64,000 bases of DNA from Mesobacillus jeotgali (GTDB taxonomy: Bacteria > Bacillota > Bacilli > Bacillales > Cytobacillaceae). Positions within the stretch are counted from its first letter, which is position 1, and every line of letters starts with the position of its first letter. Positions 25,599 through 35,040 of the stretch are shown one piece after another. Made by a program: the position numbers and the translations under genes. The DNA is taken from positions 2,164,001-2,228,000 of the forward strand of contig NZ_CP109811.1 of assembly GCF_014856545.2 (NCBI RefSeq), written 5' to 3'. The notes under the pieces are model-generated. The model searched no databases, was not told the origin of the DNA, and was given only the letters and a program-made list of their open reading frames with translations.

Positions 25599-27614
25599 TC
25601 ACCTTCTTACAAATTCAAAATATCCATCACGCACAATGGTGTATTTTTTAGATTCATTATAGTCTAGCATGTATTGCTTGTATGAGTTTTCCTCCATTAA
25701 GGCTACATACTCTTCAGTTATTTCCGTATCTGTTGATAAGATGATCACTTGGTCGCTTAGTTCTTTATAATAATGGTTGATCAAGTGATTCCTATGATAA
25801 CTATCCAGGCGGCCTAATGGAGTATCAATAACCATCGGCAAGGACAAGTCAGAAGCTTTAGTTAATGCCCATATTAACGCTGATGAAATCATTTGCATTT
25901 CACCAGCTGATCGTTCATGAACACTGATCTCCTGCATTCGATCGTTAAAGAGGCGGATGGTATAGGTATCAACGTCAAATTCGATCTTTCCGAATTCATC
26001 TTGTTTTCTAAATAGCTTCTTCAACATAAAGGCAAATTGCTCTTTAATAAAGGCTGCCTTCATATCAACTACTTCAGAGATATATTGGCTCATTGAATTA
26101 ATTGTTTTGGAAACATTCTCTAATTGAGTCTGAACTTCTTCGAGATTTTCATCCTGGCTAGAGAGGCGAGAAGCTTTGTTCATTAAATTACTTCTCTCTT
26201 CAACAGCAGTTCTATGTTTACTATTAACAATCTTAAGCCTGTTATCTATAACACCAACTTTTTTAACCAGTACATCAATCTTTTCGTTTTCCTTGTCAAT
26301 ATTAACAGCTTCCGGCGCATTTCTGATTTCAGTCTCAAGGGAAATCAATTCTTGCTGTGATTTTTCTATCTTATTGATGAGATTAGTTAGTTCAAGTTTA
26401 TTCTTGATTGGCAAATTCATTAAATAATTGTACTCACTATTTGTTAAATCATGAACTTCTGTGAAATCCTCAGGAATTGCATACCTAATATGGTTCTCTC
26501 TAATCCAAACATCTTCTCCCAATTTCTTAATTTGTTTAATTTGATCCTCTGAAAGGGGAGGAGTAATACTCTTGCTGAGAAGTTGACTTATAAAGTTACG
26601 ATAAGGCTCTAAAGAAGCATTTTGCAAAATACGTTTATGGCTTATTTCATTTTCGTACTTTAACTGCTTCTTTAGTTTGCTAATTTTTTGACCTAATAAA
26701 ATATAAATCATGTTGTTATTTAGGAAATTGTTAAGTTCCTTAGTTGCTAACTCAAGTTCAGTAGTCAGTCTGGATTGTCTTTGAATAAACACTTCACGAG
26801 ATTTAGAGTTTAGTGATATTTTATTATTCCGCTGGTTCCTGGCTTCCTTAATAAGACTGTCTATTTTCCTTTTTTCATTTAAATAATTATCTCTTTTTTC
26901 TTCTAAGTCTTTAATTGTTGTATCTAATTTATCTTTTTCGAGTTTAATGTTACTCAATGCAGACTTGCTTACTGCTCTTGCTAATTTATTCTCTAATGAA
27001 GCTTTTAAGGATTTGAGATCATCTAGTAACTGTTTGTAAGCTTCCATACCAGTTATTTTTTGAATTGCTTCCTTCATTTCGTTGCTATTTTGACGAAGTA
27101 TAATATCTTTTATTTCCTCACCATCAAAGATGAAGAAAGGAGCAGCATGATAAGGAATAATCCGATCAATGAACTTATTGAATACTTCGATATTATCGAT
27201 CCTTGCATGTTTTGTTTTACTAAATGAGGATTTTTTAACTTTAAGTTCTCGCTCCTCATGTGTCATTCGCTTATATTGGTCAAAAAACCATTTAACACGA
27301 AGATCCCATTCTTCCCCAGAATCCGTCTCTAAAATTAGAGAAACAGAGCACTCTCGGCCACCTTCACTGAAAAATGTATTATTAATTACATTGGAAAATA
27401 ATCGTTTATATTCAGTATCACTTAAGCCTCTTTTACCAAACAAAACATAAAGGATTGCTTTCAGTATCGTAGTCTTACCGGCACCATTAAGTCCGCCAAG
27501 GAGAATAATATTTTTCCCTTCTTGCTCACGGACATCCTTTGGAATATAGAGGTCAATTTCTTGGTGACCGTAGTATGTCTTATAACTATCAAATATAAGT
27601 TTTTTTATTAACAT
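25599..27614 (-). CDS. Second DndD-like ATPase
   Basis: 671 residues. Walker A GGLNGAGKT (about 40-48), an FFIFDGEEI segment, long coiled coils, a signature RSAGEMQ near 568 and Walker B MVIDTPLGRLDSYHR. Its overall layout matches DndD of the main operon, but the sequences differ throughout. It lies between a small protein and a DndE-like protein in a separate leftward operon facing dptH. Two non-identical D-E pairs with only one DndC suggest that this pair either replaces the first under some condition or serves the FGH restriction side. Confidence 0.85.
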   Translation of the reverse strand: MLIKKLIFDSYKTYYGHQEIDLYIPKDVREQEGKNIILLGGLNGAGKTTILKAILYVLFGKRGLSDTEYKRLFSNVINNTFFSEGGRECSVSLILETDSGEEWDLRVKWFFDQYKRMTHEERELKVKKSSFSKTKHARIDNIEVFNKFIDRIIPYHAAPFFIFDGEEIKDIILRQNSNEMKEAIQKITGMEAYKQLLDDLKSLKASLENKLARAVSKSALSNIKLEKDKLDTTIKDLEEKRDNYLNEKRKIDSLIKEARNQRNNKISLNSKSREVFIQRQSRLTTELELATKELNNFLNNNMIYILLGQKISKLKKQLKYENEISHKRILQNASLEPYRNFISQLLSKSITPPLSEDQIKQIKKLGEDVWIRENHIRYAIPEDFTEVHDLTNSEYNYLMNLPIKNKLELTNLINKIEKSQQELISLETEIRNAPEAVNIDKENEKIDVLVKKVGVIDNRLKIVNSKHRTAVEERSNLMNKASRLSSQDENLEEVQTQLENVSKTINSMSQYISEVVDMKAAFIKEQFAFMLKKLFRKQDEFGKIEFDVDTYTIRLFNDRMQEISVHERSAGEMQMISSALIWALTKASDLSLPMVIDTPLGRLDSYHRNHLINHYYKELSDQVIILSTDTEITEEYVALMEENSYKQYMLDYNESKKYTIVRDGYFEFVRR

Positions 27615-27623
27615 AATCTCACC

Positions 27624-27812
27624 TTATGATTCATTTTTAAAATTGTACTTTATCAAGTCCAAGTATTCCTTATTTCTCTCTCCAGCTGAAACATTTTTAT
27701 AAGAATAGGATTCAGCAGTTTTAATAAGATCTCTCGCTAGCTTTAAGGGAATACCATTTTCATTGCAGATTCTTGCTAGAAGCTCAGTTTCTCTTCTTGT
27801 AATTTCTTTCAT
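27624..27812 (-). CDS. DNA modification system-associated small protein
   Basis: 62 residues: EITRRETELLARICNENG, then AESYSYKNVS. It fits, from memory, a family of very short proteins named after their link to DNA modification systems. The ATG follows AGGTGATT. It is the first gene of the second D-E cassette, nine bases before the ATPase gene. It may be helical and act as an adaptor; the function is unknown. A short protein likewise precedes the ATPase at 2798. Confidence 0.65.
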   Translation of the reverse strand: MKEITRRETELLARICNENGIPLKLARDLIKTAESYSYKNVSAGERNKEYLDLIKYNFKNES

Positions 27813-27956
27813 TTTTAATCACCTTATATAGAAATATGTCGAATATATTAAAATTTTAACATAGTTATATTAAAAAAATACCAAATTAGTTACAATTATA
27901 TTTTACCAATGTTTTGGAAGAAAAAGATTTTTAAGTTAGTAATGAGGTGAAGCAAA

Positions 27957-28949
27957 TTGAGTTGGAATTTAAAGATTGGGGAAATACAACAAAGTTATAT
28001 AACCGATGAGGATATTTGGATTGCCCTTAATAACTTCTTTTTTCGGTCAAATGTAACAATGTCCTACAAATTTGGTCTATTAAAGTCATTCTTGGAAAAT
28101 TTGTATATGGTTAATGAAAAGTTAGAATTAAATTATGATCATTTATTTTATTCATTTACTAAAATATATTGGAATCTTGTTATTCACCATTCACTATGGC
28201 AATCGTCAAGTAAAACACAAAAATCTAGTATTCAAAAGATCATAGAAGAATTTGCGAAATCTTACTCAATACCTCAAGATCTTACTTTTGATAAACTGCC
28301 GTCTAATGCTCAAATAGAAATTGTGAAAAAAATTAAAAAAGCAGGAAAGAGATACGTGATAGGAGCCTTTTACTCTGATACAGGGAAGTTTTTTTATGAG
28401 TTTGATCTTAAACTAGAGTATCTTCGTTTCAATATACCGGTCTATAAATTTATTCAAAGGCATCAAAGGATAATCACATACATGACCAATTATCACCTAG
28501 CTCTTTTTTTAGAAAGAAACAATCAAATACCTAATATTAACTATTTACTTAATAAAGTGGAGAACGTCTCCAAAAGAGAGTCATTAAACCACTTTTTAAC
28601 CATCCTATATCAATATGAAGAAAAAATTTGTTTTTATTGTGGTAAACCTCTTAATGTTGCTAAGAACAATTTGATCCATGTTGACCATTTCATTCCTTGG
28701 AGTTTTATACAAAGCGATAACCTTTGGAACTTGGTTTTGTCTTGCCAAACATGTAACTTAAAAAAGAACGATAAACTTGCAGAGGAAGTTTATCTCAATA
28801 ATATACTGGGCCGTAACGAGGATTTAGCTTTTAAATTAAAGGAAGATAATCAACCTCATTTTGAATTTTATAATCAAGAAAAATTGATAGATTTATACAA
28901 GTTTTCAAATTTAAATGGGATATCTGAAGTTTGGAGTCCGTATATGTGA
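27957..28949 (+). CDS. HNH endonuclease
   Basis: 330 residues from a TTG start with GAGGTG upstream. The C-terminal part has a full HNH zinc module: CFYCGKPL (near 225), HVDHFIPWS (metal-binding His), NLWNLVLSCQTCNLKKND. The N-terminal 220 residues are helical without known motifs and probably recognise the target. HNH nucleases with unique N-terminal domains are common in restriction islands. It lies 67 bases before the McrB-like gene on the same strand and could be part of that system or act alone. Confidence 0.8.
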   Translation: MSWNLKIGEIQQSYITDEDIWIALNNFFFRSNVTMSYKFGLLKSFLENLYMVNEKLELNYDHLFYSFTKIYWNLVIHHSLWQSSSKTQKSSIQKIIEEFAKSYSIPQDLTFDKLPSNAQIEIVKKIKKAGKRYVIGAFYSDTGKFFYEFDLKLEYLRFNIPVYKFIQRHQRIITYMTNYHLALFLERNNQIPNINYLLNKVENVSKRESLNHFLTILYQYEEKICFYCGKPLNVAKNNLIHVDHFIPWSFIQSDNLWNLVLSCQTCNLKKNDKLAEEVYLNNILGRNEDLAFKLKEDNQPHFEFYNQEKLIDLYKFSNLNGISEVWSPYM

Positions 28950-29016
28950 AAAACTAAATTACACGGTCTGATAGTTATTTATTACAAGCAGGTATCAATA
29001 GAAGAGGGAGAACGGT

Positions 29017-30744
29017 ATGCAAAGTAATTTAAGAGCAAGCTTATTAAAAGTAATGAATGAGTACTTGCAAGCAAAAAGAGAGCCTTTTGGAGGTCATCCA
29101 CTCGGAACGTTTGTAAGGAATGACGTACCAGCGGAGTTTACTCGATTACCTATTGTACCTCCAACTGACTATGTTGTCACTGGCTCTGTAGGACAGGGTG
29201 TATGGGCTCATGTACCTTGGTTTGCAATAATGAATAGATCTGTCACAGTGTCAACCCAAAGAGGCTACTATATTGTTTACCTCTTCAGTGAGAATATGAG
29301 TAGGGTATATCTAACTCTAGCTCAGGGAGTTACCGAAACTTCACGAGAGGCCATGTATAAAATAAAAGAAGAAATACGTGAATCTGTTCCTCTTTCCAGC
29401 AAAGTAAGGAAGGATGATGATCTTTATTTAGGTAATAGTCCAAGGGCAAAGGCTTACGCGCAATCTACTGCGCTTTATATTCCTTATGAATATGAAAACA
29501 TGCCGGATGAGAGTGAACTAGTGGCAGACCTAGAAGAAATGATTAATATTTACGAGAACTTTATTTTGATTAAGAATGGCAGTGTGCCTTCTAGGTATGA
29601 GGGAGATATTATGAGTGAAAATCCACATGATGTAACTAGAGAAAAATTCGAATACCTCTCGTACAATGATTTAGTTTCTCATATTTATTCTTTTATTAAG
29701 GGAAAAGGTTTTTATTACGAAAAGGACGAAATCATTAATCTCTTCTTAACCCTAAAAACAAAACCTTTCGTGATCATCTCAGGTATTTCCGGAACAGGTA
29801 AAACCAAAATTGTTCAATGGTTTGCTGAAAGTGTAGGAGCGACTGAAAAAAATGGTCAATTTAGTTTAATCCCGATACGTCCAGATTGGAATGATGGTTC
29901 TGATTTATTGGGTTATGTTGATATCAAAGGTGAGTTTAAAGAAGGTCCTTTAACGAAGGTGATCAAGAACGCCCACCAGAATCCTGAGTTACCTTATTTT
30001 GTTCTAATGGATGAGATGAACCTGGCGCGTGTGGAGTATTATTTTAGTGATATTTTAAGCGTGATGGAAAGCCGTAAGTGGGAGAATGGGGAGGTTGTTT
30101 CTTCTACTCTCCTCTCAAGTGATGTGTATGGGGAGGATCTTACACTTCCAAACAATCTTTATATTATCGGTACTGTTAATATGGATGAAACGACGCATCC
30201 ATTCAGCAAAAAGGTATTGGATCGGGCAAATACGATTGAGTTTAATCGTGTTCATCTTGGTAACCTGGCCTTTTTAACTGAGCTTGAAGAAGTGGAGCCG
30301 AAGGTCATTGGTGAGGATCGTTTTGCTTCTAAGTATCTTCATTTGAAAGATGTATATAAAGATAATAAAGAAATTGTGATCAGGGCAACGGATGAACTGG
30401 TTAGGATTAATGAATCGCTCCAGTTGATTAATGCACATGTGGGTTACCGCGTCCGGGATGAGATTTGTTTTTATCTTGCATACAATGAAGAATCGAGTTT
30501 AATGAAGTTTGAACCGGCATTTGACCACTGCATCTTGCAGAAAATTCTCCCGCGAATTGCAGGCAGCGATACTCGAGTGGAACAATTGCTGAGGGGACTT
30601 TTTAGTCTGTTTGCGAATCAAGAGTATGAAGAAGATTGCCAAATTGACATTCAAAATGCCAAGTATCCACGAAGCGCAGCAAAGGTTGCTGAAATGCTTG
30701 GGAGGTTAAGAAACGATGGCTTTACTTCCTTCTGGATCTCGTGA
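29017..30744 (+). CDS. McrB-like AAA+ restriction ATPase
   Basis: 575 residues. The N-terminal 180 residues resemble the MrcB_N/DUF3578 modified-DNA-binding domain (PTDYVVTGSVGQGVWAHVPW). The AAA+ domain has Walker A SGISGTGKTK near 255, Walker B MDEMNLARVEYYFSD near 330 and the McrB-type IGTVNMDETTHPFSKKVLDR segment. McrB proteins are the NTP-driven motor of type IV restriction enzymes that cut modified cytosine DNA. It overlaps the McrC-like gene by 29 bases. Target specificity cannot be read from sequence. GGGAG precedes the ATG. Confidence 0.88.
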   Translation: MQSNLRASLLKVMNEYLQAKREPFGGHPLGTFVRNDVPAEFTRLPIVPPTDYVVTGSVGQGVWAHVPWFAIMNRSVTVSTQRGYYIVYLFSENMSRVYLTLAQGVTETSREAMYKIKEEIRESVPLSSKVRKDDDLYLGNSPRAKAYAQSTALYIPYEYENMPDESELVADLEEMINIYENFILIKNGSVPSRYEGDIMSENPHDVTREKFEYLSYNDLVSHIYSFIKGKGFYYEKDEIINLFLTLKTKPFVIISGISGTGKTKIVQWFAESVGATEKNGQFSLIPIRPDWNDGSDLLGYVDIKGEFKEGPLTKVIKNAHQNPELPYFVLMDEMNLARVEYYFSDILSVMESRKWENGEVVSSTLLSSDVYGEDLTLPNNLYIIGTVNMDETTHPFSKKVLDRANTIEFNRVHLGNLAFLTELEEVEPKVIGEDRFASKYLHLKDVYKDNKEIVIRATDELVRINESLQLINAHVGYRVRDEICFYLAYNEESSLMKFEPAFDHCILQKILPRIAGSDTRVEQLLRGLFSLFANQEYEEDCQIDIQNAKYPRSAAKVAEMLGRLRNDGFTSFWIS

Positions 30745-33199
30745 TGATGTTGAATTAGTAAAAATAGAGACCGAGGATCTTTCATTAGTGATAAAGGGAA
30801 AACCTTATCATGAGCGGTATGAAGGTTTACGACAATATAAGGCTATGGACCGTCATGATGTGATGGATTTTACGGTAAATGGAGATGGCATACAAGAGAT
30901 CAAGGTTTATGATATCGCCAATCAGGAGCTGGTAACTCCCTCTGATCAAAGACCAATCTTCTTTGAAAATGGGGTCTATCAGTTGATCGTCGTTCCGAAA
31001 GATGATCGGGAGTTCACTTTTTATCACGAATATCCTCTTATCAGACAAGCCGTCTCTACGGTGCCAATTGGCAGCCATTCTATTTTAATGGGGAATCTGC
31101 AGTTTCAGAATGAGGTTGGGTTTACATCGTTCGAAATTAGGGCGGATGGTAAGGAGATTCTTGAAGTCACGCTGGAGATTTTCCCTGTTAAACTCGATTA
31201 TAAAAAGGATTATCAGAAGCTTTTAGAGGAAGTGAATGATGAAATCTATAACCTGGCTTTTCACTTTATTCGAAAAACGTATTTGGGTGCCAGGTTAAGG
31301 CTGGAGGGGAATCCGTCGAAAGCGGAATTTTACCGGCTGATTAGTGAGCATTTTCATCAATTTCTCCAGGCTGTTGCGAGAATTGAATTCCAACCTCATC
31401 ATAAATTAGAGAAGACGTATGAAAAAGCACGTGGGGACCAGCTGAGGAAGCAAGACTCTGTTAGCAGGAATTTTTTGCGGAAGCGTGCGAACGTCTTTGT
31501 CGATGTTTCAAAAGGGATTGCTGTTCATGGCAGGACGGTGATGCCTTCTGAAGGGTTGAAAATCAAAAAAGAGCTGACATATGATACTTTGGAGAACCGC
31601 TATGTTAAGTGGATGATTGAGCGGATTAAACAAAAGCTAGATGATTTAATGGACTCTATTGTGAGTAAAAACAGGTGGACCAGAGAGAAGCCAGATTATG
31701 ACTTAGTTGAGAAAATTGAATCGATGTCCAAACAGTTAAAGTCAAAGATGAGCAGTCCTTTTTGGAAATCTATTGGCAAGTTGGACCGATCGGTTATGAG
31801 TCTGGTACTGCAAATGGCACCCGGTTATCGGGACGCTTTTCAAATCTATTTAACTGTGTCAAAAGGATTGATGCTGCAGGGAAAGCTGTACCGAATGTCG
31901 GTGAAGGATGTTGCCACTCTCTATGAATATTGGACTTTCTTGAAGCTCGGACAGATTCTTAGCCGTAAGTATAAGCTTATTAGCCAGGATATAGTTCAAG
32001 TTAATAGGGAAGGGCTGTTTGTAAATCTGGAAGCAAATAAAACGGCAAGAAGAATATTCAGGCACCCTGTAACAAATGAAGAAATCATTTTAGCGTACCA
32101 AAAACGGGAGACTAGCTTGCCGACTGTATCGCAAATACCTGATACGATGCTGAGCATTGAGAAGAAGGGAAAGGATTACAAGTACCATTATATTTTTGAT
32201 GCTAAGTATCGAATTGATTATGCTCAGGAAGACAGCTTTTATCAGAAACGATATAAGACACCCGGTCCCATGGAAGATGATATTAATACAATGCACCGCT
32301 ATCGTGATTCGATTGTTACGACAAATGGGGGTCCATTTGAGAGAACCGCTTTTGGAGCTTATGTGTTATTCCCATGGTTTGATGAAAACGTCTATGAAGA
32401 GCACCATTTTTACAAGAGTATTGATAAAGTGAATATAGGTGGGCTGCCTTTTCTTCCGAATGCCACGAATATGGTTGAACGTTTTGTAGAAAGATTGATC
32501 GATAAGAGCCCAGAGGAGATTCAAAAGGAAGGGATCCTGCCAAGGGGTGCGCATGAAGAATGGCAGTCGAGCCTGGATCAAATGGTGTTGGTAGGGCTGG
32601 TTTCCGATCAAGAGAGTTATGATCAATTCATCAAAGAAGCCTATTATCAAATTCCTGTAAAGCAATTAAGGAAAGGTTGGCAGGAAGCTGAGTATATAGC
32701 CTTGTATGTTAAAAACAGCTTAAATACTGATAATGGCGTTCAGCTTTATGCGAAGATTAAAGATGTTAGGCCTTATCATGATGGAACAGACGAATATATG
32801 CGTTTTCATGCAGCACCCTGGTCTAGGCTGAAGCAGAACATTAGGCCCGTTAATTACGGCATATCAACCTATGTGATGACGACCTTAAATACTCTAAAGG
32901 AAGCGCAGGAACTTCCTGAATTATTCATGAAGTCCAAGGAAGAGATGACCATTTGGCGTATGCTTAGGAGGGTCTCTGATCAAATTAGGATTGACCTGGA
33001 TCATGAGAATCTAGACCGGGCTTCTGGAATTTCAGAGTATAAGATTAAGGATATCAAAGTGATCATGGATAAGAAGAAGAGGGAAATCCGGTTTATTCAA
33101 AATAGTGTAGAAGAAGTAATTTCGATTGATCAATTGGAGAGAAATCCTTCAGGGGTTTTTAAGAAGTTGATGGAGATGATTCAACAAAAGGGTTATTGA
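30716..33199 (+). CDS. McrC-like nuclease subunit (DUF2357 type)
   Basis: 827 residues. The N-terminal and middle regions fit the DUF2357/McrC class, and the nuclease core carries YIFDAKYRID near residue 495, a D-x-K element of the PD-(D/E)XK fold. It supplies DNA cleavage to the McrB-like motor. It starts inside the McrB-like gene and ends 2 bases before a strong terminator. It is longer than E. coli McrC (about 350 residues), as usual for the DUF2357 branch. Confidence 0.85.
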   Translation: MALLPSGSRDDVELVKIETEDLSLVIKGKPYHERYEGLRQYKAMDRHDVMDFTVNGDGIQEIKVYDIANQELVTPSDQRPIFFENGVYQLIVVPKDDREFTFYHEYPLIRQAVSTVPIGSHSILMGNLQFQNEVGFTSFEIRADGKEILEVTLEIFPVKLDYKKDYQKLLEEVNDEIYNLAFHFIRKTYLGARLRLEGNPSKAEFYRLISEHFHQFLQAVARIEFQPHHKLEKTYEKARGDQLRKQDSVSRNFLRKRANVFVDVSKGIAVHGRTVMPSEGLKIKKELTYDTLENRYVKWMIERIKQKLDDLMDSIVSKNRWTREKPDYDLVEKIESMSKQLKSKMSSPFWKSIGKLDRSVMSLVLQMAPGYRDAFQIYLTVSKGLMLQGKLYRMSVKDVATLYEYWTFLKLGQILSRKYKLISQDIVQVNREGLFVNLEANKTARRIFRHPVTNEEIILAYQKRETSLPTVSQIPDTMLSIEKKGKDYKYHYIFDAKYRIDYAQEDSFYQKRYKTPGPMEDDINTMHRYRDSIVTTNGGPFERTAFGAYVLFPWFDENVYEEHHFYKSIDKVNIGGLPFLPNATNMVERFVERLIDKSPEEIQKEGILPRGAHEEWQSSLDQMVLVGLVSDQESYDQFIKEAYYQIPVKQLRKGWQEAEYIALYVKNSLNTDNGVQLYAKIKDVRPYHDGTDEYMRFHAAPWSRLKQNIRPVNYGISTYVMTTLNTLKEAQELPELFMKSKEEMTIWRMLRRVSDQIRIDLDHENLDRASGISEYKIKDIKVIMDKKKREIRFIQNSVEEVISIDQLERNPSGVFKKLMEMIQQKGY

Positions 33200-33200
33200 A

Positions 33201-33225
33201 GGCAGACTATTTGGTCTGCCTTTTG
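33201..33225 (+). terminator. Terminator of the McrBC-like operon
   Basis: AGGCAGAC and GTCTGCCT (8-bp perfect stem) with a six-base loop and a short T-run. It marks the right edge of the defence island. Confidence 0.85.
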
Positions 33226-33253
33226 CTGTTTCTTTTTGCATTCTTACATACTT

Positions 33254-33490
33254 CTATCCCAGGGTTGGTTTGCACACTTTACATGGTTTAACGGATTGAT
33301 CGTTTATTCCTTCAAGGTGTTCCAGAGGCCGATAGTAACCGTTCTTCTCCTGATTAATGATCACTTTCAAATCAAAATTCTTTTTTGTGATATAGGAGCA
33401 GCTTGTCTTATGCAGCTTATTTCCAGTAGCGGTGTCATAAACGATTACGTAGGGATATTTTAGGATTTCAGCAAACATCTTTATAGCCAT
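33254..33490 (-). CDS. Small putative zinc-binding protein
   Basis: 78 residues from the ATG at 33490, which has GGGAG upstream. A longer upstream frame has no ribosome site. The pattern T-x-G-x-x-x-H-x-x-x-C (ATGNKLHKTSC) with CKVCKP near the end resembles the Ada-type metal-binding module. It lies convergent with the McrBC-like operon and divergent from the next gene. Its function is unknown. Confidence 0.65.
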   Translation of the reverse strand: MAIKMFAEILKYPYVIVYDTATGNKLHKTSCSYITKKNFDLKVIINQEKNGYYRPLEHLEGINDQSVKPCKVCKPTLG

Positions 33491-33584
33491 AAATATAACA
33501 CTCCCTTTTTCTATGAATATATCACTTGGATAAGCTGAATGGTATAATTTAACTAAAATATATTCTGAATTGAGGGAAAAAGAC

Positions 33585-34427
33585 ATGGCATCTTTTACTC
33601 AGGAAAAATTTGATTTGCCAGGAAACTTAAGAGGCAGAAGTATTCATCTAAATGTTATTCCAACTGTGTCCAATTTGAAAAATGTCATTGATAAATTGAT
33701 TGTAGTTGATGGGGATGTAAGTCAATTAAAGCAGTGGGAAAAGAGGAGTTATGCAGCTTATCAGATTAGTAAAATCAAAAGAGAAGTGATGAATGCACCG
33801 ACAAAGGAGCGCAGAACGAATCTTGTAAAACAGCATATTTTAAATCAGGATCCCAATGCTTTAGGTGTTAGCTGTATTGATATTTATTTAGTTGCCTACG
33901 TTGCAGAGAACGTTAAGCCGGGAAAGCAAGCATTTATTGAATATGTGATGCAGCAAGGGATTACAGATAAACCTAATTCGGCACAGGCAATTTGGCAGGT
34001 TGGGAAAGGGGATGGAACCTATCTTGGAGTTTTAAATGAAGATGGTTCTGTCCGGGATTGGGATTTTTTCAGGAAGTGGATTAATGGTTTAAGTATTGGC
34101 AAGTCAAAGGTATATAACAAGCTAGTCCGAGACCGAATACCTGAAATCATTCATCAATCAGGTAAATCATTTAACATTAGAACACTATCACATGAGGAAT
34201 ACATAAAAGAACTGAGAAATAAAGCATTTGAGGAGATGAATGAGTACGCACAGAGTGCCAGCAATCAAGAAGCAGCTGAAGAACTGGCGGACTTGCTAGA
34301 AGTTATGCATTCAATAGCAAAAGTCCATGGTTATACATTTGATCAGATTGATGAAATACGCAAAAGAAAAGCTGAGGAGAGAGGCGGGTTTAGGGAAAGG
34401 ATTTATTTGATTGATGTAGAAGAATAG
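33585..34427 (+). CDS. MazG-like pyrophosphohydrolase fused to an unknown N-terminal domain
   Basis: 280 residues. The ATG at 33585 has TGAGGG eight bases upstream; the TTG at 33570 is less likely because it overlaps that site. The last ~95 residues (VYNKLVRDRIPEII ... AAEELADLLEVMHSIA ... KRKAEERGGF) are a complete phosphoribosyl-ATP-pyrophosphohydrolase-like/MazG-like domain with the acidic EExxD metal pattern. This domain usually stands alone at about 100 residues. The first ~185 residues are an extra domain I do not recognise. It probably hydrolyses a nucleotide. Confidence 0.75.
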   Translation: MASFTQEKFDLPGNLRGRSIHLNVIPTVSNLKNVIDKLIVVDGDVSQLKQWEKRSYAAYQISKIKREVMNAPTKERRTNLVKQHILNQDPNALGVSCIDIYLVAYVAENVKPGKQAFIEYVMQQGITDKPNSAQAIWQVGKGDGTYLGVLNEDGSVRDWDFFRKWINGLSIGKSKVYNKLVRDRIPEIIHQSGKSFNIRTLSHEEYIKELRNKAFEEMNEYAQSASNQEAAEELADLLEVMHSIAKVHGYTFDQIDEIRKRKAEERGGFRERIYLIDVEE

Positions 34428-34449
34428 TTAAAGATAACTAAGGAGAAAA

Positions 34450-34935
34450 ATGATGGATAAAAAGACATTTAAGATAACCTTTAATATATTGCTGGAAGCG
34501 TCAGTGGACGGACTTACAGATGAACAAAAGATTAAGTATATGAAAAAATGGATTAGAGAACACGAGAAGATTGAAGAAAGCAAAACGAACAAATCCATTA
34601 AGGTGCCTAACTCTTTACCAGTAGATAGCACTGAGAAGATAGGTGAATTGGTAAGAACAAAATTAGCACAAATAATACGCAACCACCTACTAAGTCCAGA
34701 AAAGGTACGAGTTTTACAGGATGCAAGACACTGCAAGAATTTATTTGACATAAATTATCCGATGCTAAAAAAGGTTACATATGACGGTCCTTTAATACAG
34801 CAAAGAACAGTGAATGGATATTTCCGTTACTGGGCTAAGCCGGTTACTATACATAATGAAAAATATCTTGTATGCAATGATTGGTATGAGAGGAATAGAA
34901 CAAAGTTCATTAATTGGGTGGATGGTTTGAATTAA
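34450..34935 (+). CDS. Hypothetical protein with aromatic C-terminal motif
   Basis: 161 residues with AAGGAG before tandem ATG codons (34450, 34453). The N-terminal half is charged and helical. The C-terminal half (INYPMLKKV, FRYWAKPVTI, YLVCNDWYERNR, INWV) has regularly spaced aromatic residues and looks like a compact DNA- or nucleotide-binding domain. I do not recognise the family. It lies 22 bases after the MazG-like gene, so it may be co-transcribed. Confidence 0.6.
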   Translation: MMDKKTFKITFNILLEASVDGLTDEQKIKYMKKWIREHEKIEESKTNKSIKVPNSLPVDSTEKIGELVRTKLAQIIRNHLLSPEKVRVLQDARHCKNLFDINYPMLKKVTYDGPLIQQRTVNGYFRYWAKPVTIHNEKYLVCNDWYERNRTKFINWVDGLN

Positions 34936-35040
34936 TAAATTCATTGTTCTTTTTATCTAACATCATTAAGATGTTTAGAAGGGCATCGGAACAATTTTAA
35001 ATGACTGTTGGTATCAAAAAAGGTCTTGGGGAGAAGTAGG

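Noticed and set aside
33236-33463. Rightward gene opposite the small zinc-binding protein
   Set aside because: The minus-strand frame has a ribosome site and ordered cysteine/histidine motifs; the plus-strand frame has neither.
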